Positions 26,439 through 35,946 of a DNA stretch of 64,000 bases are shown in pieces. The stretch's first letter is position 1. Every line of letters starts with the position of its first letter. Source of the stretch: Terriglobus sp. RCC_193. Its GTDB lineage: Bacteria; Acidobacteriota; Terriglobia; Terriglobales; Acidobacteriaceae. The position numbers were made by a program, and so were the translations under genes. The DNA lies in the NCBI RefSeq assembly GCF_041355105.1, contig NZ_JBFUPK010000002.1, forward strand, positions 372,001 through 436,000, given 5' to 3'. Below the pieces are notes generated by a model that was not told the origin of the DNA, ran no database searches, and saw only the letters and a program-made list of their open reading frames with translations.

Positions 26439-28015
26439 GCGGTGTACAGCTTTCCGTCGACGAGTCTTGCGTATTGCGAAAGATGATTATCCTGCAACTC
26501 TGCAGGCAATAACTCCGCAGGAAAATCCTGATAGCAGACAGGCCGCAGAAAACGCTCAATCGCCATCGCTCCAACGCTGGTTGCACGCGCGTCTGACGTT
26601 GACGGGAACGGGCCGCCATGCACCATGGCGTAACTCACCTCAACACCTGTCGGAAAGCCATTGATGACAATGCGTCCTGCCTTGCGTTCCAGCACTGGCA
26701 GCAATCGCGCAGCCAGCGCATGGTCTGGGACTTCGAGATGCATCGTCGCCGTTAGCTGTCCTTCCAACTGGTTCGCTAGGTTAACCATCTCATCTGCCGT
26801 GCTGCATTCAATCACCAGAGCAGCGGGCCCAAAGACCTCTTCCGACAACTTGGGATTTGCAGCAAACTCCGCAGCCGTTGTGGCGAATAGTACCGGCTGC
26901 GCAGCCGTAGCATGAGCAGCCGCAGTACCTTCGCCCAGCTTCTTCACTCCATCCGCCGCACACAACGCACCCACACCATGCACAAATGCCTGCTGTATCC
27001 CGCTGTTCAACATGGTCGCAGAAGCAGCAGCAGAAATCGCCTCTGTCGCCGACGCTTTGAACGCATCGAACTCAGGCCCTGCAATACCGAAGATCAATCC
27101 CGGCTTGGTGCAGAACTGTCCCACGCCCAATGTTGCCGATGCAACCAATCCCGCGGCAATCGCTGCAGCACGCGTCTCCAGAGCAGCAGGCAACAGGAAC
27201 AGGGGGTTGATGCTGCTCATCTCCGCAAACACCGGAATGGGTTGCGGACGCGCCGCCGCAAGTGCCATCAACGCCTGCCCGCCTCTGCGCGACCCAGTGA
27301 ATGCAACTGACTGCACCGCAGGATGCTGTACCAACGCCGCACCCACTTCATTGCCCACGCCCACCAGCAGCGAAAACACACCCGCAGGCAATCCCAGCGA
27401 AGCCACAGCCTGCTGAATCGCGCGGCCCGCAAGCTCCGACGTGCCAAGGTGGGATGGATGTGATTTCGCAATCACAGGACATCCCGCAGCCAGCGCAGCA
27501 GCCGTATCTCCACCCGCAACGGAAAATGCCAGTGGAAAATTGCTCGCACCAAAAACGGCAACCGGACCAACAGGAATCTTGCGCGAACGCAGATCAGACC
27601 GAGGTAACGGCTTGCGATCCGGCAGCGCGGTATCCACCGTGACATTCAGGAAACGTCCTTCGCGTACCAGCGAAGCGAACAGACGAAGCTGGCCACAGGT
27701 GCGTCCGCGTTCCCCTTCAAGACGTGGCCGAGGCAACCCGCTCTCTGCCATGGCGCGCTCGATCAACTCATCGCCAAGCGCCATCAGGTTGTCCGCAATC
27801 GTCTCCAGCAATTGAGCGCGCACTTCCAGCGGCGCATTGCGAAGCGCATCGAAATCCTGTGCGGCCAGCGTGCAGGCGCGATGAACATCTTCCAGCGTTC
27901 CACCACCAAACACAGGCTCCATCTCCGCGTTTGTTGCAGGATTCACCGCACGCTGCGTTCCCGCCGTGCCGATAATTTCTTCGCCGCCAATCAGTATGGA
28001 TCCTGTGATCGCCAT
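26435..28015 (-). CDS. 2,5-dioxovalerate (alpha-ketoglutarate semialdehyde) dehydrogenase
   Basis: 526 residues of the aldehyde dehydrogenase superfamily. It oxidises 2,5-dioxovalerate to 2-oxoglutarate with NAD(P)+, the last step of the aldarate route. Visible catalytic residues are Asn159 in GASNFPLAF, Lys184 in VIAKSHP, Glu265 in FAEMSSINP, and the nucleophile Cys302 in [10 protein letters not shown]. The FAEMSSINP and FCTKPG forms are those of KGSA dehydrogenases rather than general aldehyde dehydrogenases. ATG 28015 is chosen because GGGAG precedes it at proper distance and the family usually begins MAITG; the frame upstream is not protein-like. It is 23 bases downstream of the dehydratase gene and overlaps garD. 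Confidence 0.9.
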   Translation of the reverse strand: MAITGSILIGGEEIIGTAGTQRAVNPATNAEMEPVFGGGTLEDVHRACTLAAQDFDALRNAPLEVRAQLLETIADNLMALGDELIERAMAESGLPRPRLEGERGRTCGQLRLFASLVREGRFLNVTVDTALPDRKPLPRSDLRSRKIPVGPVAVFGASNFPLAFSVAGGDTAAALAAGCPVIAKSHPSHLGTSELAGRAIQQAVASLGLPAGVFSLLVGVGNEVGAALVQHPAVQSVAFTGSRRGGQALMALAAARPQPIPVFAEMSSINPLFLLPAALETRAAAIAAGLVASATLGVGQFCTKPGLIFGIAGPEFDAFKASATEAISAAASATMLNSGIQQAFVHGVGALCAADGVKKLGEGTAAAHATAAQPVLFATTAAEFAANPKLSEEVFGPAALVIECSTADEMVNLANQLEGQLTATMHLEVPDHALAARLLPVLERKAGRIVINGFPTGVEVSYAMVHGGPFPSTSDARATSVGAMAIERFLRPVCYQDFPAELLPAELQDNHLSQYARLVDGKLYTA

Positions 28016-28038
28016 CTTTTTTCTCTCCCGCAACAACG

Positions 28039-28950
28039 TTACGAACGGCCGTCCAGCAGCTTCGCCAGCATAGCCATTTCTTCTTCGGTCAGGTCGCTCA
28101 GTGGTGTGCGCACCGGGCCACAATCATGCCCTTTTAGACGCACACCCGCCTTCACGATGGATACCGCGTACCCCTTGCGGCGATCACGAATGGCAAGATA
28201 CGGCACAACAAATTCGCGCATCTCCTTCGCGACGTAAGCATGGTCACGCCGCCGCACGGCAGCATAGAATGCTGTGGCCCACTTGGGTAGAAAGTTAAAG
28301 ATGGCGGATGAATAGGTGGTGACGCCCATCTCCAGGTAGCTCAGCGCGAACGTCTCTGCAGTAGGCAAACCGCCGATGTAAGTAAGCCGATCGCCCAGAC
28401 GCAGATAGATCTTCATCATCAACTCAAGATCGCCCACGCCATCCTTAAACCCAACCAGGTTCGGGCACGCATCACACATCCGCGCCAGCGTCACATCGGT
28501 AGCAACTGCGTTGTCGCGGTTGTAAACAATCACGCCCAACGACGTGGAATCACACACTGCCTTCACATGGCGAAACAATCCATCCTGATCTGCATTCACG
28601 AGATATGGAGGGAACAGCAACAATCCCTGCGCACCCGCTTTCTCTGCAGCTTTCGCATACTCAATCGCCGTACGCGTGCCATAACCACATCCGCTCAGGA
28701 TGGGCATGTGACCTGCGACTTCATCAACAGCCGCACGCACAACGCGGCTGTATTCATCCAACGTCAACGAGAAATACTCGCCCGTTCCACCTGCAGCAAA
28801 CAGTGCAGCCAACGGTGTTTCACCCAGCCACGCAAGGTGTTTGCGATACGAGCCTTCGTTGAAGTCGCCATCGGCGGTGAAGTGCGTCACAGGAAAAGAG
28901 AGAAGGCCGGAGCCAACCGTCTGCGCAAGTGCTTTGGGATCCATGGTCAT
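28039..28950 (-). CDS. kdgD: 5-dehydro-4-deoxyglucarate dehydratase (DapA superfamily)
   Basis: 303 residues, a TIM-barrel class I aldolase-type lyase that converts 5-keto-4-deoxyglucarate to 2,5-dioxovalerate with loss of CO2 and water. The Schiff-base Lys169 lies in [11 protein letters not shown], the catalytic Tyr143 in GVIVYNRDN, and the substrate loop [10 protein letters not shown] around residues 54-63; these match the family well. Possible starts are GTG 28962, ATG 28950 and ATG 28944; 28950 is preferred because GAGA lies six to seven bases upstream. It lies 27 bases after glucarate dehydratase in the operon, which supports substrate assignment over other DapA-like lyases. Confidence 0.9.
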   Translation of the reverse strand: MTMDPKALAQTVGSGLLSFPVTHFTADGDFNEGSYRKHLAWLGETPLAALFAAGGTGEYFSLTLDEYSRVVRAAVDEVAGHMPILSGCGYGTRTAIEYAKAAEKAGAQGLLLFPPYLVNADQDGLFRHVKAVCDSTSLGVIVYNRDNAVATDVTLARMCDACPNLVGFKDGVGDLELMMKIYLRLGDRLTYIGGLPTAETFALSYLEMGVTTYSSAIFNFLPKWATAFYAAVRRRDHAYVAKEMREFVVPYLAIRDRRKGYAVSIVKAGVRLKGHDCGPVRTPLSDLTEEEMAMLAKLLDGRS

Positions 28951-28977
28951 TTCGATTCTCACTATAACGTTGAAACA

Positions 28978-30315
28978 TTAACGAACAAGGCACGCCTTCT
29001 TCGGGTCAAACTTCCAGTCTGGAATCAGGTATTGCATCGCTGCCGCATCGTTGCGCGCACCAGCAGGCAAACGGTTGTACGCAGCATGTGCCTGCTCCAC
29101 CTGCTCCATATCCACTTCCACGCCCAGGCCCGGTTTCTCTGGAACAATCAGCAGACCATCCTGAATACGCAGCGGCTCCTTCGTCAGCCGCTGCCCGTCC
29201 TGCCAGATCCAGTGCGTATCAATCGCCGTAGTATCTCCCGGCGCAGCCGCTGCCACATGCGTAAACATCGCCAGCGAAACATCAAAGTGGTTGTTCGAAT
29301 GCGATCCCCATGTAAGCCCATGCATCTGGCATGTCTGCGCCACCCGCACTGAACCTTCCATCGTCCAGAAATGCGGATCGGCGAGCGGAATATCCACGGA
29401 ATGCAACTGCAAGGCATGTTGAAGCTGCCGCCAATCCGTTGCAATCATGTTGGTGGCTGTGGGCAAACCCGTTTCCTTACGGAACTCCGCCATGATTTCG
29501 CGTCCGCTGAAACCTTCCTCTGCACCGCACGGGTCTTCGGCATACGCAAGCACATCATGCTTACCGCTGCACAGCCGCACCGCTTCTTTTAACGGCCACG
29601 CGCCGTTGGGATCCAGCGTGATGCGCGCTTCCGGAAAACGCTCTGCGAGCGCGGTAACAGCTTCCATTTCCTCATCACCCGAAAGCACACCGCCTTTCAG
29701 TTTGAAGTCGCGAAAGCCGTAGCGTGCATACGTGGCCTCTGCCAAACGCACAATACTTTCCGGTGTCAGCGCTTCTTCATTGCGCAGACGAAACCATTCA
29801 TTCCCATCTTCGGCTTCGTTGCGGTAGCAAAGGTCCGTTTTCGTGCGATCACCGATATAGAACAAATATCCCAACACTTCCACCTGCGAACGCTGTCTGC
29901 CTTCACCCAACAGGTCCGCAACGGGAAGGTTCACAAACTTACCCATCAGGTCCAGCAGCGCCGCTTCTACAGCGGTAACAGCATGAATCGCCACGCGCAG
30001 ATCAAACGTCTGCAACCCACGTCCTCCCGCATCACGATCCGCAAAGGCTTCATGCACACGTTGCAGTGTTGTTCGATAGGCTGCGATATTGCTGCCAATC
30101 ACAATTGCGCGCGATTGCTCCAGCACTTCACGAATCGCCTCGCCACCGGGGACTTCACCCACACCAACATTGCCCGTGCTATCCGTCAGCAGCACCAGGT
30201 TACGCGTGAAGAACGGAGCGTGTGCGCCGCTTAGATTCAGCAACATGCTGTCCTGCCCCGCAACAGGGACCACGCGCATCTCCGTAATGACTGGCGCGCC
30301 TTTCATCTCGCTCAT
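28978..30315 (-). CDS. gudD: Glucarate dehydratase (enolase superfamily)
   Basis: 445 residues, the length of E. coli GudD. It dehydrates D-glucarate (and L-idarate) to 5-keto-4-deoxyglucarate using Mg2+. The catalytic residues fall at the same numbers as in E. coli: Lys205 and Lys207 in FKLKGG, Asp235 and Asn237 in LDPNGAW, a metal-ligand Glu at 260 in AYAEDPCG, Asn289 in TNMIATD, and His339 in GSHSNNHF. The KxK motif and the HSNNHF region distinguish it from mandelate racemase relatives. Its ATG overlaps the transporter stop (ATGA), so translation is coupled. It supplies the substrate for kdgD directly downstream. Confidence 0.95.
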   Translation of the reverse strand: MSEMKGAPVITEMRVVPVAGQDSMLLNLSGAHAPFFTRNLVLLTDSTGNVGVGEVPGGEAIREVLEQSRAIVIGSNIAAYRTTLQRVHEAFADRDAGGRGLQTFDLRVAIHAVTAVEAALLDLMGKFVNLPVADLLGEGRQRSQVEVLGYLFYIGDRTKTDLCYRNEAEDGNEWFRLRNEEALTPESIVRLAEATYARYGFRDFKLKGGVLSGDEEMEAVTALAERFPEARITLDPNGAWPLKEAVRLCSGKHDVLAYAEDPCGAEEGFSGREIMAEFRKETGLPTATNMIATDWRQLQHALQLHSVDIPLADPHFWTMEGSVRVAQTCQMHGLTWGSHSNNHFDVSLAMFTHVAAAAPGDTTAIDTHWIWQDGQRLTKEPLRIQDGLLIVPEKPGLGVEVDMEQVEQAHAAYNRLPAGARNDAAAMQYLIPDWKFDPKKACLVR

Positions 30316-31646
30316 CCCGCTCTCCCCTGCAACTGTTCCGGCGTAAATTCCACACGGCGAATCTCACCCACAATCAGCAGATAACTCACGATGGCCGTCA
30401 GTGCCATGAAACCCACATAGACCAGCGCCATCTCAAACGATCCTGTTTTTTCGCGGATATAACCAATGATGATGGGTGTCGTAATGCCTGCAGTATTGCC
30501 AATCAAATTAAACAGCCCGCCATTCAATCCAATCATGTTCTTTGGTGAAACGTCAGAGATCACGGTCCAGCCCAACGCGCCGAAGCCCTTGCCAAAGAAT
30601 GCCAGCGCCATCAGCGCCACCACCACAGTGCTGCTATTCGTGTAGTTGCAACCGATCATCGTCAGCGAACACAGCATCCCCGCCACGATCGGCGTCTTAC
30701 GTGCAATGGTTGCGCTCTTCGTTTTGCGCAACAAGATGTCACTCACTACACCACCAAGAATGCCACCGATTACGCCGCACAGCGCCGGCAGCGCTGAAAG
30801 AAAACCCACCTTCTGCATAGACATATGCCGCGCCTGACTCAGGTAGATAGGAAACCATGTAAGGAAGAACCACGTGAGGGCGGTGATGCAGTATTGACCG
30901 ATGTAAATGCCTACGAGCATACGATTACTCAGCAGGAGCTTAACGCCAGCCCACGTTAATGTAGACGCACGCTTCGCTGTGCCGGAATCCATGGAAGCGA
31001 GTCCGCCGCCAACTTCAATGTGTTCTATCTCAGCCTGGCTAATGCGCGGATGTTCCTTTACGCTGTAGATCGCGCGAAACCACACAAGGCTCAGCAGCAG
31101 GCTCATCACACCGCCCAGCCAGAAGCACGCCTCCCAGTTGCGCCGGGTTACCAGCCATCCCATCAGCGGCCCGAAGAACACCAGCGCAAAGTATTGCGAT
31201 GAATTAAAGATGGCCGATGCACGGCCACGCTCCGCAGCAGGAAACCATGCGGCCACAATGCGACCATTGCCCGGAAAGATGGGCGACTGCACCGCACCCG
31301 ACAGCAGCCGCAAAAAGAACAATGCACCAAACGCGACCGCAATCGGCAGATATCCTACAAAACCCGCAGCGATAGCGCAGATGGACCATCCCACAATGCT
31401 GTAGCCATACACTCGCTTCGACCCGTAACGATCCAACAGACTGCCCGCGGGCAACTGCATCACCACATACGCCCAACTGAATGCAGATAACAGATAGCCC
31501 AGCTTCAGCGCATTCAGATGCAGGTCCTTACTCAAGGCCACGCCAACAATCGACAGCACCACGCGGTCGCCATAGCTGAAGGAACTGGCAAGGAAGAGCA
31601 TCAACACAATCAGGTAACGGATCCGCGTCTGTCGTGACGTGCTCAT
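30312..31646 (-). CDS. gudP: MFS transporter for glucarate/galactarate (GudP-like)
   Basis: 444 residues with about 12 hydrophobic segments in two blocks of six. The signature of the anion:cation symporter branch is visible: [13 protein letters not shown] in helix 1, [24 protein letters not shown] between helices 2 and 3 (the Asp-Arg-x-Gly-x-Arg-type motif), and [20 protein letters not shown] after helix 4. The group includes E. coli GudP and GarP. The ATG at 31646 is preferred over 31709 since the extra 21 residues are not hydrophobic or conserved-looking and GGAGG precedes the second one. It is the promoter-proximal gene of the operon, and diverges from the FAD/Fe-S gene with about 90 bases between. 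Confidence 0.88.
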   Translation of the reverse strand: MSTSRQTRIRYLIVLMLFLASSFSYGDRVVLSIVGVALSKDLHLNALKLGYLLSAFSWAYVVMQLPAGSLLDRYGSKRVYGYSIVGWSICAIAAGFVGYLPIAVAFGALFFLRLLSGAVQSPIFPGNGRIVAAWFPAAERGRASAIFNSSQYFALVFFGPLMGWLVTRRNWEACFWLGGVMSLLLSLVWFRAIYSVKEHPRISQAEIEHIEVGGGLASMDSGTAKRASTLTWAGVKLLLSNRMLVGIYIGQYCITALTWFFLTWFPIYLSQARHMSMQKVGFLSALPALCGVIGGILGGVVSDILLRKTKSATIARKTPIVAGMLCSLTMIGCNYTNSSTVVVALMALAFFGKGFGALGWTVISDVSPKNMIGLNGGLFNLIGNTAGITTPIIIGYIREKTGSFEMALVYVGFMALTAIVSYLLIVGEIRRVEFTPEQLQGRAG

Positions 31647-31736
31647 GTTGGCTGGAATTCCTCCGGGGAACTGCGTGGACAACAGAACTATAGCGGCTGG
31701 CACTGACAATTGGCCATGCGCGGTGGGAGCGGTAGG

Positions 31737-34688
31737 ATGGCAGCAGGGAGTTCCGCTGCCGACGTCATGAGCACCTCACCATTTCCCATCCTTCAACAAA
31801 CGCCGTCTGACCTGCATCCTCACGAGCGTTTCTCCGATGCGTCGCGTCTGGAAAAACGCCTGCGCGCCACCGTTCAGGGTGAGGTGCGATTCGACGATGC
31901 CTCGCGTGCTCTTTACGCCACGGATGCCTCGAACTATCGCCAGGTGCCCATCGGCCTCGTCATTCCAAAGACGATCGATGATGTGATTGCAACCGTTGCA
32001 GCCTGCCGTGCCTTCGGTGCGCCGGTGCTGTCACGCGGCGGCGGTACCAGCCTTGCGGGCCAGTGCTGCAATGTGGCCGTGGTGATGGATTTTTCCAAAT
32101 ATCTGAATCACATCGTCTCGCTCGATCCAGATGGCCGCATGGCACATGTGCAACCGGGCATTGTGCTGGATGCACTGCGTGACGAAGCCGAGAAGCATGA
32201 ACTGACCTTCGCGCCCGATCCTGCGACGCATTCGCGCTGCACGCTGGGTGGCATGATCGGCAACAATTCCTGCGGTGTGCATGCGCTGATGGGCGGTAAG
32301 ACCGTCGACAACATCGAAGAATTGGACATTCTGCTTTACGACGGCACGCGTATGACCGTGGGCCGCACCAGCGGAGAAGAACTGGAACAGATCATTGCAA
32401 CAGGTGGCCGCAAAGGTGAGATTTACGCAGGATTGAAGCGCCTTCGCGACACCTACAGCACACTGGTGCGCGAACGTTTCCCAGACATCCCGCGTCGTGT
32501 CTCCGGTTACAACCTGGATCAGCTTCTTCCGGAAAATGGTTTCAATGTGGCGCGTGCTCTCGTCGGCACGGAAGGGACCTGCGTCACGATTCTGGAAGCG
32601 AAATGCGAATTAAAACAAAGTCCACAGAAGCGCCGTCTCGTCGCGCTTGGATTCCCTGATCCATACATTGCAGCCGACCACGTACCAAATGTGTTGAAGC
32701 ACAATCCCATCGGCCTGGAAGGCTTTGATGGTCTGCTGGTTGACTTCATGCTGCGTAAGAATCTCGCAGTGGATGATGTGAAGTTGTTGCCGGAAGGACG
32801 CGGCTTCCTGCTCTGTGAATTCGGCACGAACGACGACGCAGAAGTCGATGCCATTGTGGAGCGCTTCCTTCAAGATGTACTGACGTTTCCTGTAAAGCCG
32901 ACTGTTGGCCGCTACACCGAAACCGAAGCCGCGCGCGTGTGGAAGGTGCGCGAATCAGGGCTTGGCGCCAGCGTGTTTGTTCCCGGCGAAAAGAGCGGCT
33001 GGGAAGGTTGGGAAGACTCCGCGGTTCCGCCCGAACACCTTGGCAACTACCTGCGCGATCTCTTCCATCTGCTACACGAATACGATTACCGCACGCCCAT
33101 GTATGGCCACTTCGGACAGGGATGCGTGCACCTGCGCATCTCTTTCGATCTGCGCACGCACGAGGGCGCGGAGAAGTATCGTTCCTTCATTGATCGCGCC
33201 GCAGACATCGTGTTGAAGTATGGCGGTTCCTTCTCCGGCGAACATGGTGATGGGCAATCGCGCGCATGCCTGCTGCCGAAGATGTTTGGCGATGAATTGA
33301 TGGGAGCCTTCCGCGAATTCAAGCGGCTATGGGACCCCACCAATCACATGAATCCGGGCAAACTTATCGATCCCGTTGCGGTGTATGACGCCATCGACAA
33401 TCTGCGCATTGGCCCCGGCTACAAAGCGGCTGCAACAAAGACATGGTTCAACTATCCCAATGATGAAGGCTTCGCCGGAGCAACGGAACGCTGCGTTGGC
33501 GTTGGCGCATGCCGACGCCACGATCACGGCACCATGTGCCCCAGCTACATGGCCACACACGAAGAGAAGCATTCCACACGAGGACGCGCACACCTGCTGT
33601 GGGAGATGCTGCACGGCAACACCATCAGCGAAGGTTGGAAGAACGAAGAGATTCACGATGCACTGGACCTCTGCCTGTCCTGCAAAGCCTGCAAAACAGA
33701 GTGCCCAGTGAATGTGGATATGGCCACGTGGAAATCAGAGTTCCTGGCGCATTACTACGAAGGCAAACACCATCCGCTGTCGCACTATGGCTTCGGCTAT
33801 ATGGATAAATGGGCATCGCTCGCATCCATTACGCCCACGCTGGCCAATCTGCCGATGAAGATTGCACCACTGGCCTCGCTTGCAAAACGAGTGCTGCACA
33901 TTGCACCGCAACGCGAATTGCCGCAGTTTGCAAAAAGCAACTTTCGCGACGCCTTCAATCGCACACATGCATGGAAGCCGCAGCAGACCGACGCCATCCT
34001 GTGGGCCGATACGTGGAACAACTACTTCCATCCGTCAGCACTGCACGCCGCTGCCGATCTGCTGCAAGATGCCGGTTACACCATCGCCACGCAGAAGCGG
34101 CACATCTGCTGCGGACGCCCGCTCTATGACTTCGGCTTCCTGGATGAAGCGAAGAAATACCTCCGCGGTGTGCTGGACACCTTCGCCCATGAGATTGATG
34201 CGGGAATCCCTGTCATCATGCTGGAACCAAGCTGCGCCACCGTCTTCCGCGATGAGCTACTGAATTTTTACCCCAATGACGAACGCGCGAAGAAGTTAGC
34301 AAAACAAACCATCATGTTGAGCGAGGCGCTTGCACGCAAACAATGGCAGCCACCCCAGATGCCGGATCGCCGCATTGTGGTGCACGGCCACTGCCATCAG
34401 AAGACACAGCTCACCATGAAGGACGACATGGCCTTACTCCAGGCAACGGGAGCACAGGTAGAACTCCTCGACTCCGGCTGCTGCGGCATGGCCGGTCCAT
34501 TCGGCTTTGAAAAGGACAAGTATGAAGTCTCGCAGACACTCGCCGAGCGCGTCCTGATGCCTGCCGTGCGCAAGGCGGGCGCAAACGACATTATCGTCAG
34601 CAATGGCTTCAGTTGCCGCGAACAGGTTGCACAAAACGGCCCACGCCGCGCCGTACATCTTTCAGAAGTTCTTGCTGGCCGCTACTGA
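31737..34688 (+). CDS. FAD-linked oxidase with 4Fe-4S and CCG domains (D-lactate/D-2-hydroxyacid dehydrogenase type)
   Basis: 983 residues. Order: FAD-binding PCMH domain with PVLSRGGGTSLAGQ (about 100) and GGMIGNNSCGVHALMGGKTVDN (about 175); FAD-oxidase C-terminal domain with TGEHGDGQ-like FSGEHGDGQSR (about 500); a ferredoxin-like region with CVGVGACRRHDHGTMCPSY and CLSCKACKTECPVN, which can ligate two 4Fe-4S clusters; and CCG-type repeats with HGHCHQKTQ and DSGCCGMAG near the end. This layout is that of YdiJ-type/D-2-hydroxyglutarate or D-lactate dehydrogenases that pass electrons to a membrane acceptor. ATG 31737 has GGGAG seven bases upstream; TTG 31710 and ATG 31767 are alternatives. 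Reading divergently from the aldarate operon, it may use a related hydroxyacid (inference). Confidence 0.88.
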   Translation: MAAGSSAADVMSTSPFPILQQTPSDLHPHERFSDASRLEKRLRATVQGEVRFDDASRALYATDASNYRQVPIGLVIPKTIDDVIATVAACRAFGAPVLSRGGGTSLAGQCCNVAVVMDFSKYLNHIVSLDPDGRMAHVQPGIVLDALRDEAEKHELTFAPDPATHSRCTLGGMIGNNSCGVHALMGGKTVDNIEELDILLYDGTRMTVGRTSGEELEQIIATGGRKGEIYAGLKRLRDTYSTLVRERFPDIPRRVSGYNLDQLLPENGFNVARALVGTEGTCVTILEAKCELKQSPQKRRLVALGFPDPYIAADHVPNVLKHNPIGLEGFDGLLVDFMLRKNLAVDDVKLLPEGRGFLLCEFGTNDDAEVDAIVERFLQDVLTFPVKPTVGRYTETEAARVWKVRESGLGASVFVPGEKSGWEGWEDSAVPPEHLGNYLRDLFHLLHEYDYRTPMYGHFGQGCVHLRISFDLRTHEGAEKYRSFIDRAADIVLKYGGSFSGEHGDGQSRACLLPKMFGDELMGAFREFKRLWDPTNHMNPGKLIDPVAVYDAIDNLRIGPGYKAAATKTWFNYPNDEGFAGATERCVGVGACRRHDHGTMCPSYMATHEEKHSTRGRAHLLWEMLHGNTISEGWKNEEIHDALDLCLSCKACKTECPVNVDMATWKSEFLAHYYEGKHHPLSHYGFGYMDKWASLASITPTLANLPMKIAPLASLAKRVLHIAPQRELPQFAKSNFRDAFNRTHAWKPQQTDAILWADTWNNYFHPSALHAAADLLQDAGYTIATQKRHICCGRPLYDFGFLDEAKKYLRGVLDTFAHEIDAGIPVIMLEPSCATVFRDELLNFYPNDERAKKLAKQTIMLSEALARKQWQPPQMPDRRIVVHGHCHQKTQLTMKDDMALLQATGAQVELLDSGCCGMAGPFGFEKDKYEVSQTLAERVLMPAVRKAGANDIIVSNGFSCREQVAQNGPRRAVHLSEVLAGRY

Positions 34689-34699
34689 GGAACGCAGAA

Positions 34700-35869
34700 C
34701 TAAGCGCTTAGCTGCACCAGCGTATCCGCAGGCTTTTCCGGTTCCACGGTGCGCTTCAACTGGCCGCAGGCTGCATAGATGTCGCGGCCGCGCGGGCGGC
34801 GGATGTAGCAGGGCAAGCCATTCTGGATCAGCGTCTGCTGGAATACATCCACGTCTTCTGACGTGGGTTGCGTGTAAGGCATATCCGGACCCGGGTTCCA
34901 CACGATCAGGTTGACCTTCGCATGCATTCCCTTCAGCAGCGCAAGTACCTCATGCGCGTTCTCAAGCTGGTCGTTGATGCCGCCCAGCATGACGTACTCA
35001 AACGTGACCCAGTCGCGCTTGTTCAGCGGGATGGTATTCACCGCATCCAGCAGTGCTGCAATGTTCCATTTGCGGGTGATGGGCATTACCTGTTCGCGCA
35101 CCGTGTCGTTCGATCCGTTTAACGACAGTGCCAGGTTGGGCCGAACAGTCTCGGTGGCAAAGCGGCGAATCGCAGGTTCAATGCCGCTGGTGCTCACCGT
35201 CATGCGCGATGCGGGAATACCGATGCCTTCCACCAGCAGCAGCACCGACTTCATGAAGTTGTCGTAGTTCAGAAACGGTTCGCCCATGCCCATGAAGACA
35301 AGGTTGATGCGGTCCTTGCCCATCTGCACCTTGTGGCGATTGAGCACAGCAGCCACCTGCCCGGCGATTTCGCCCGCGGTCAGATCGCGCTTGATCCCGA
35401 GTTTCGCCGTCAGGCAGAACTGGCAGTTCACCGCGCAGCCCACCTGCGAAGAAATGCAGATGGTCGCACGCCGATAGCCCAGCGGTGCCAGTGCGCCCCA
35501 ATTCCGCCTGTCTACGAATTTTGCGTCGGCACGGGCGTCGGCCGCTTCTTCGGCATCGTCGGTATTCTCCACACCGTCGCCATCGGGCATCCAGACGGTT
35601 TCCACCGTCTCGCCGTCTTCCATGCGCATCAGGTAGCGCTCGGTGCCGTCCACGGAAATCGCGGTTTGCACAATTTCAGGCATGCCAATTGTGTGCCCAG
35701 CAGCCAGCGCAGCGCGCAACTCCTGCGAAAGCGGCGTGATGGCGTCAAAGTCCGTCACGCGCTGTTTGTAGAGAGCGTCGAATATCTGCCGCGCACGGTA
35801 GGGCTTCTGGCCCAGCGTGGCGGCCAGTTCAGTCAGTTCCGGAAGCGATTTACCAAACAGCGCAGACAT
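34700..35869 (-). CDS. rlmN: Dual-specificity rRNA/tRNA adenine-C2 methyltransferase RlmN
   Basis: 389 residues. A radical-SAM enzyme that methylates A2503 of 23S rRNA and A37 of some tRNAs. The SAM cluster cysteines are Cys145, Cys149 and Cys152 in QVGCAVNCQFC, followed by GMGEPFLNYDN; the methyl-carrying Cys is 368 in AACGQL. The N-terminal helical RNA-binding region includes KPYRARQIFDALY. Between ETVWMP (about 94) and RRATICIS (about 133) there is an extra acidic loop of about 30 residues (ENTDDAEEAADARADAK), longer than in most RlmN. It converges with the FAD/Fe-S gene and diverges from the M16 peptidase gene. Confidence 0.95.
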   Translation of the reverse strand: MSALFGKSLPELTELAATLGQKPYRARQIFDALYKQRVTDFDAITPLSQELRAALAAGHTIGMPEIVQTAISVDGTERYLMRMEDGETVETVWMPDGDGVENTDDAEEAADARADAKFVDRRNWGALAPLGYRRATICISSQVGCAVNCQFCLTAKLGIKRDLTAGEIAGQVAAVLNRHKVQMGKDRINLVFMGMGEPFLNYDNFMKSVLLLVEGIGIPASRMTVSTSGIEPAIRRFATETVRPNLALSLNGSNDTVREQVMPITRKWNIAALLDAVNTIPLNKRDWVTFEYVMLGGINDQLENAHEVLALLKGMHAKVNLIVWNPGPDMPYTQPTSEDVDVFQQTLIQNGLPCYIRRPRGRDIYAACGQLKRTVEPEKPADTLVQLSA

Positions 35870-35946
35870 CGTCTTCTAGGATAAATCCTCACAGTGCATC
35901 AGCGGTTGACCCGCCCGGAGCGGTAGAGTCTAAAGCAGCGAGGTAC

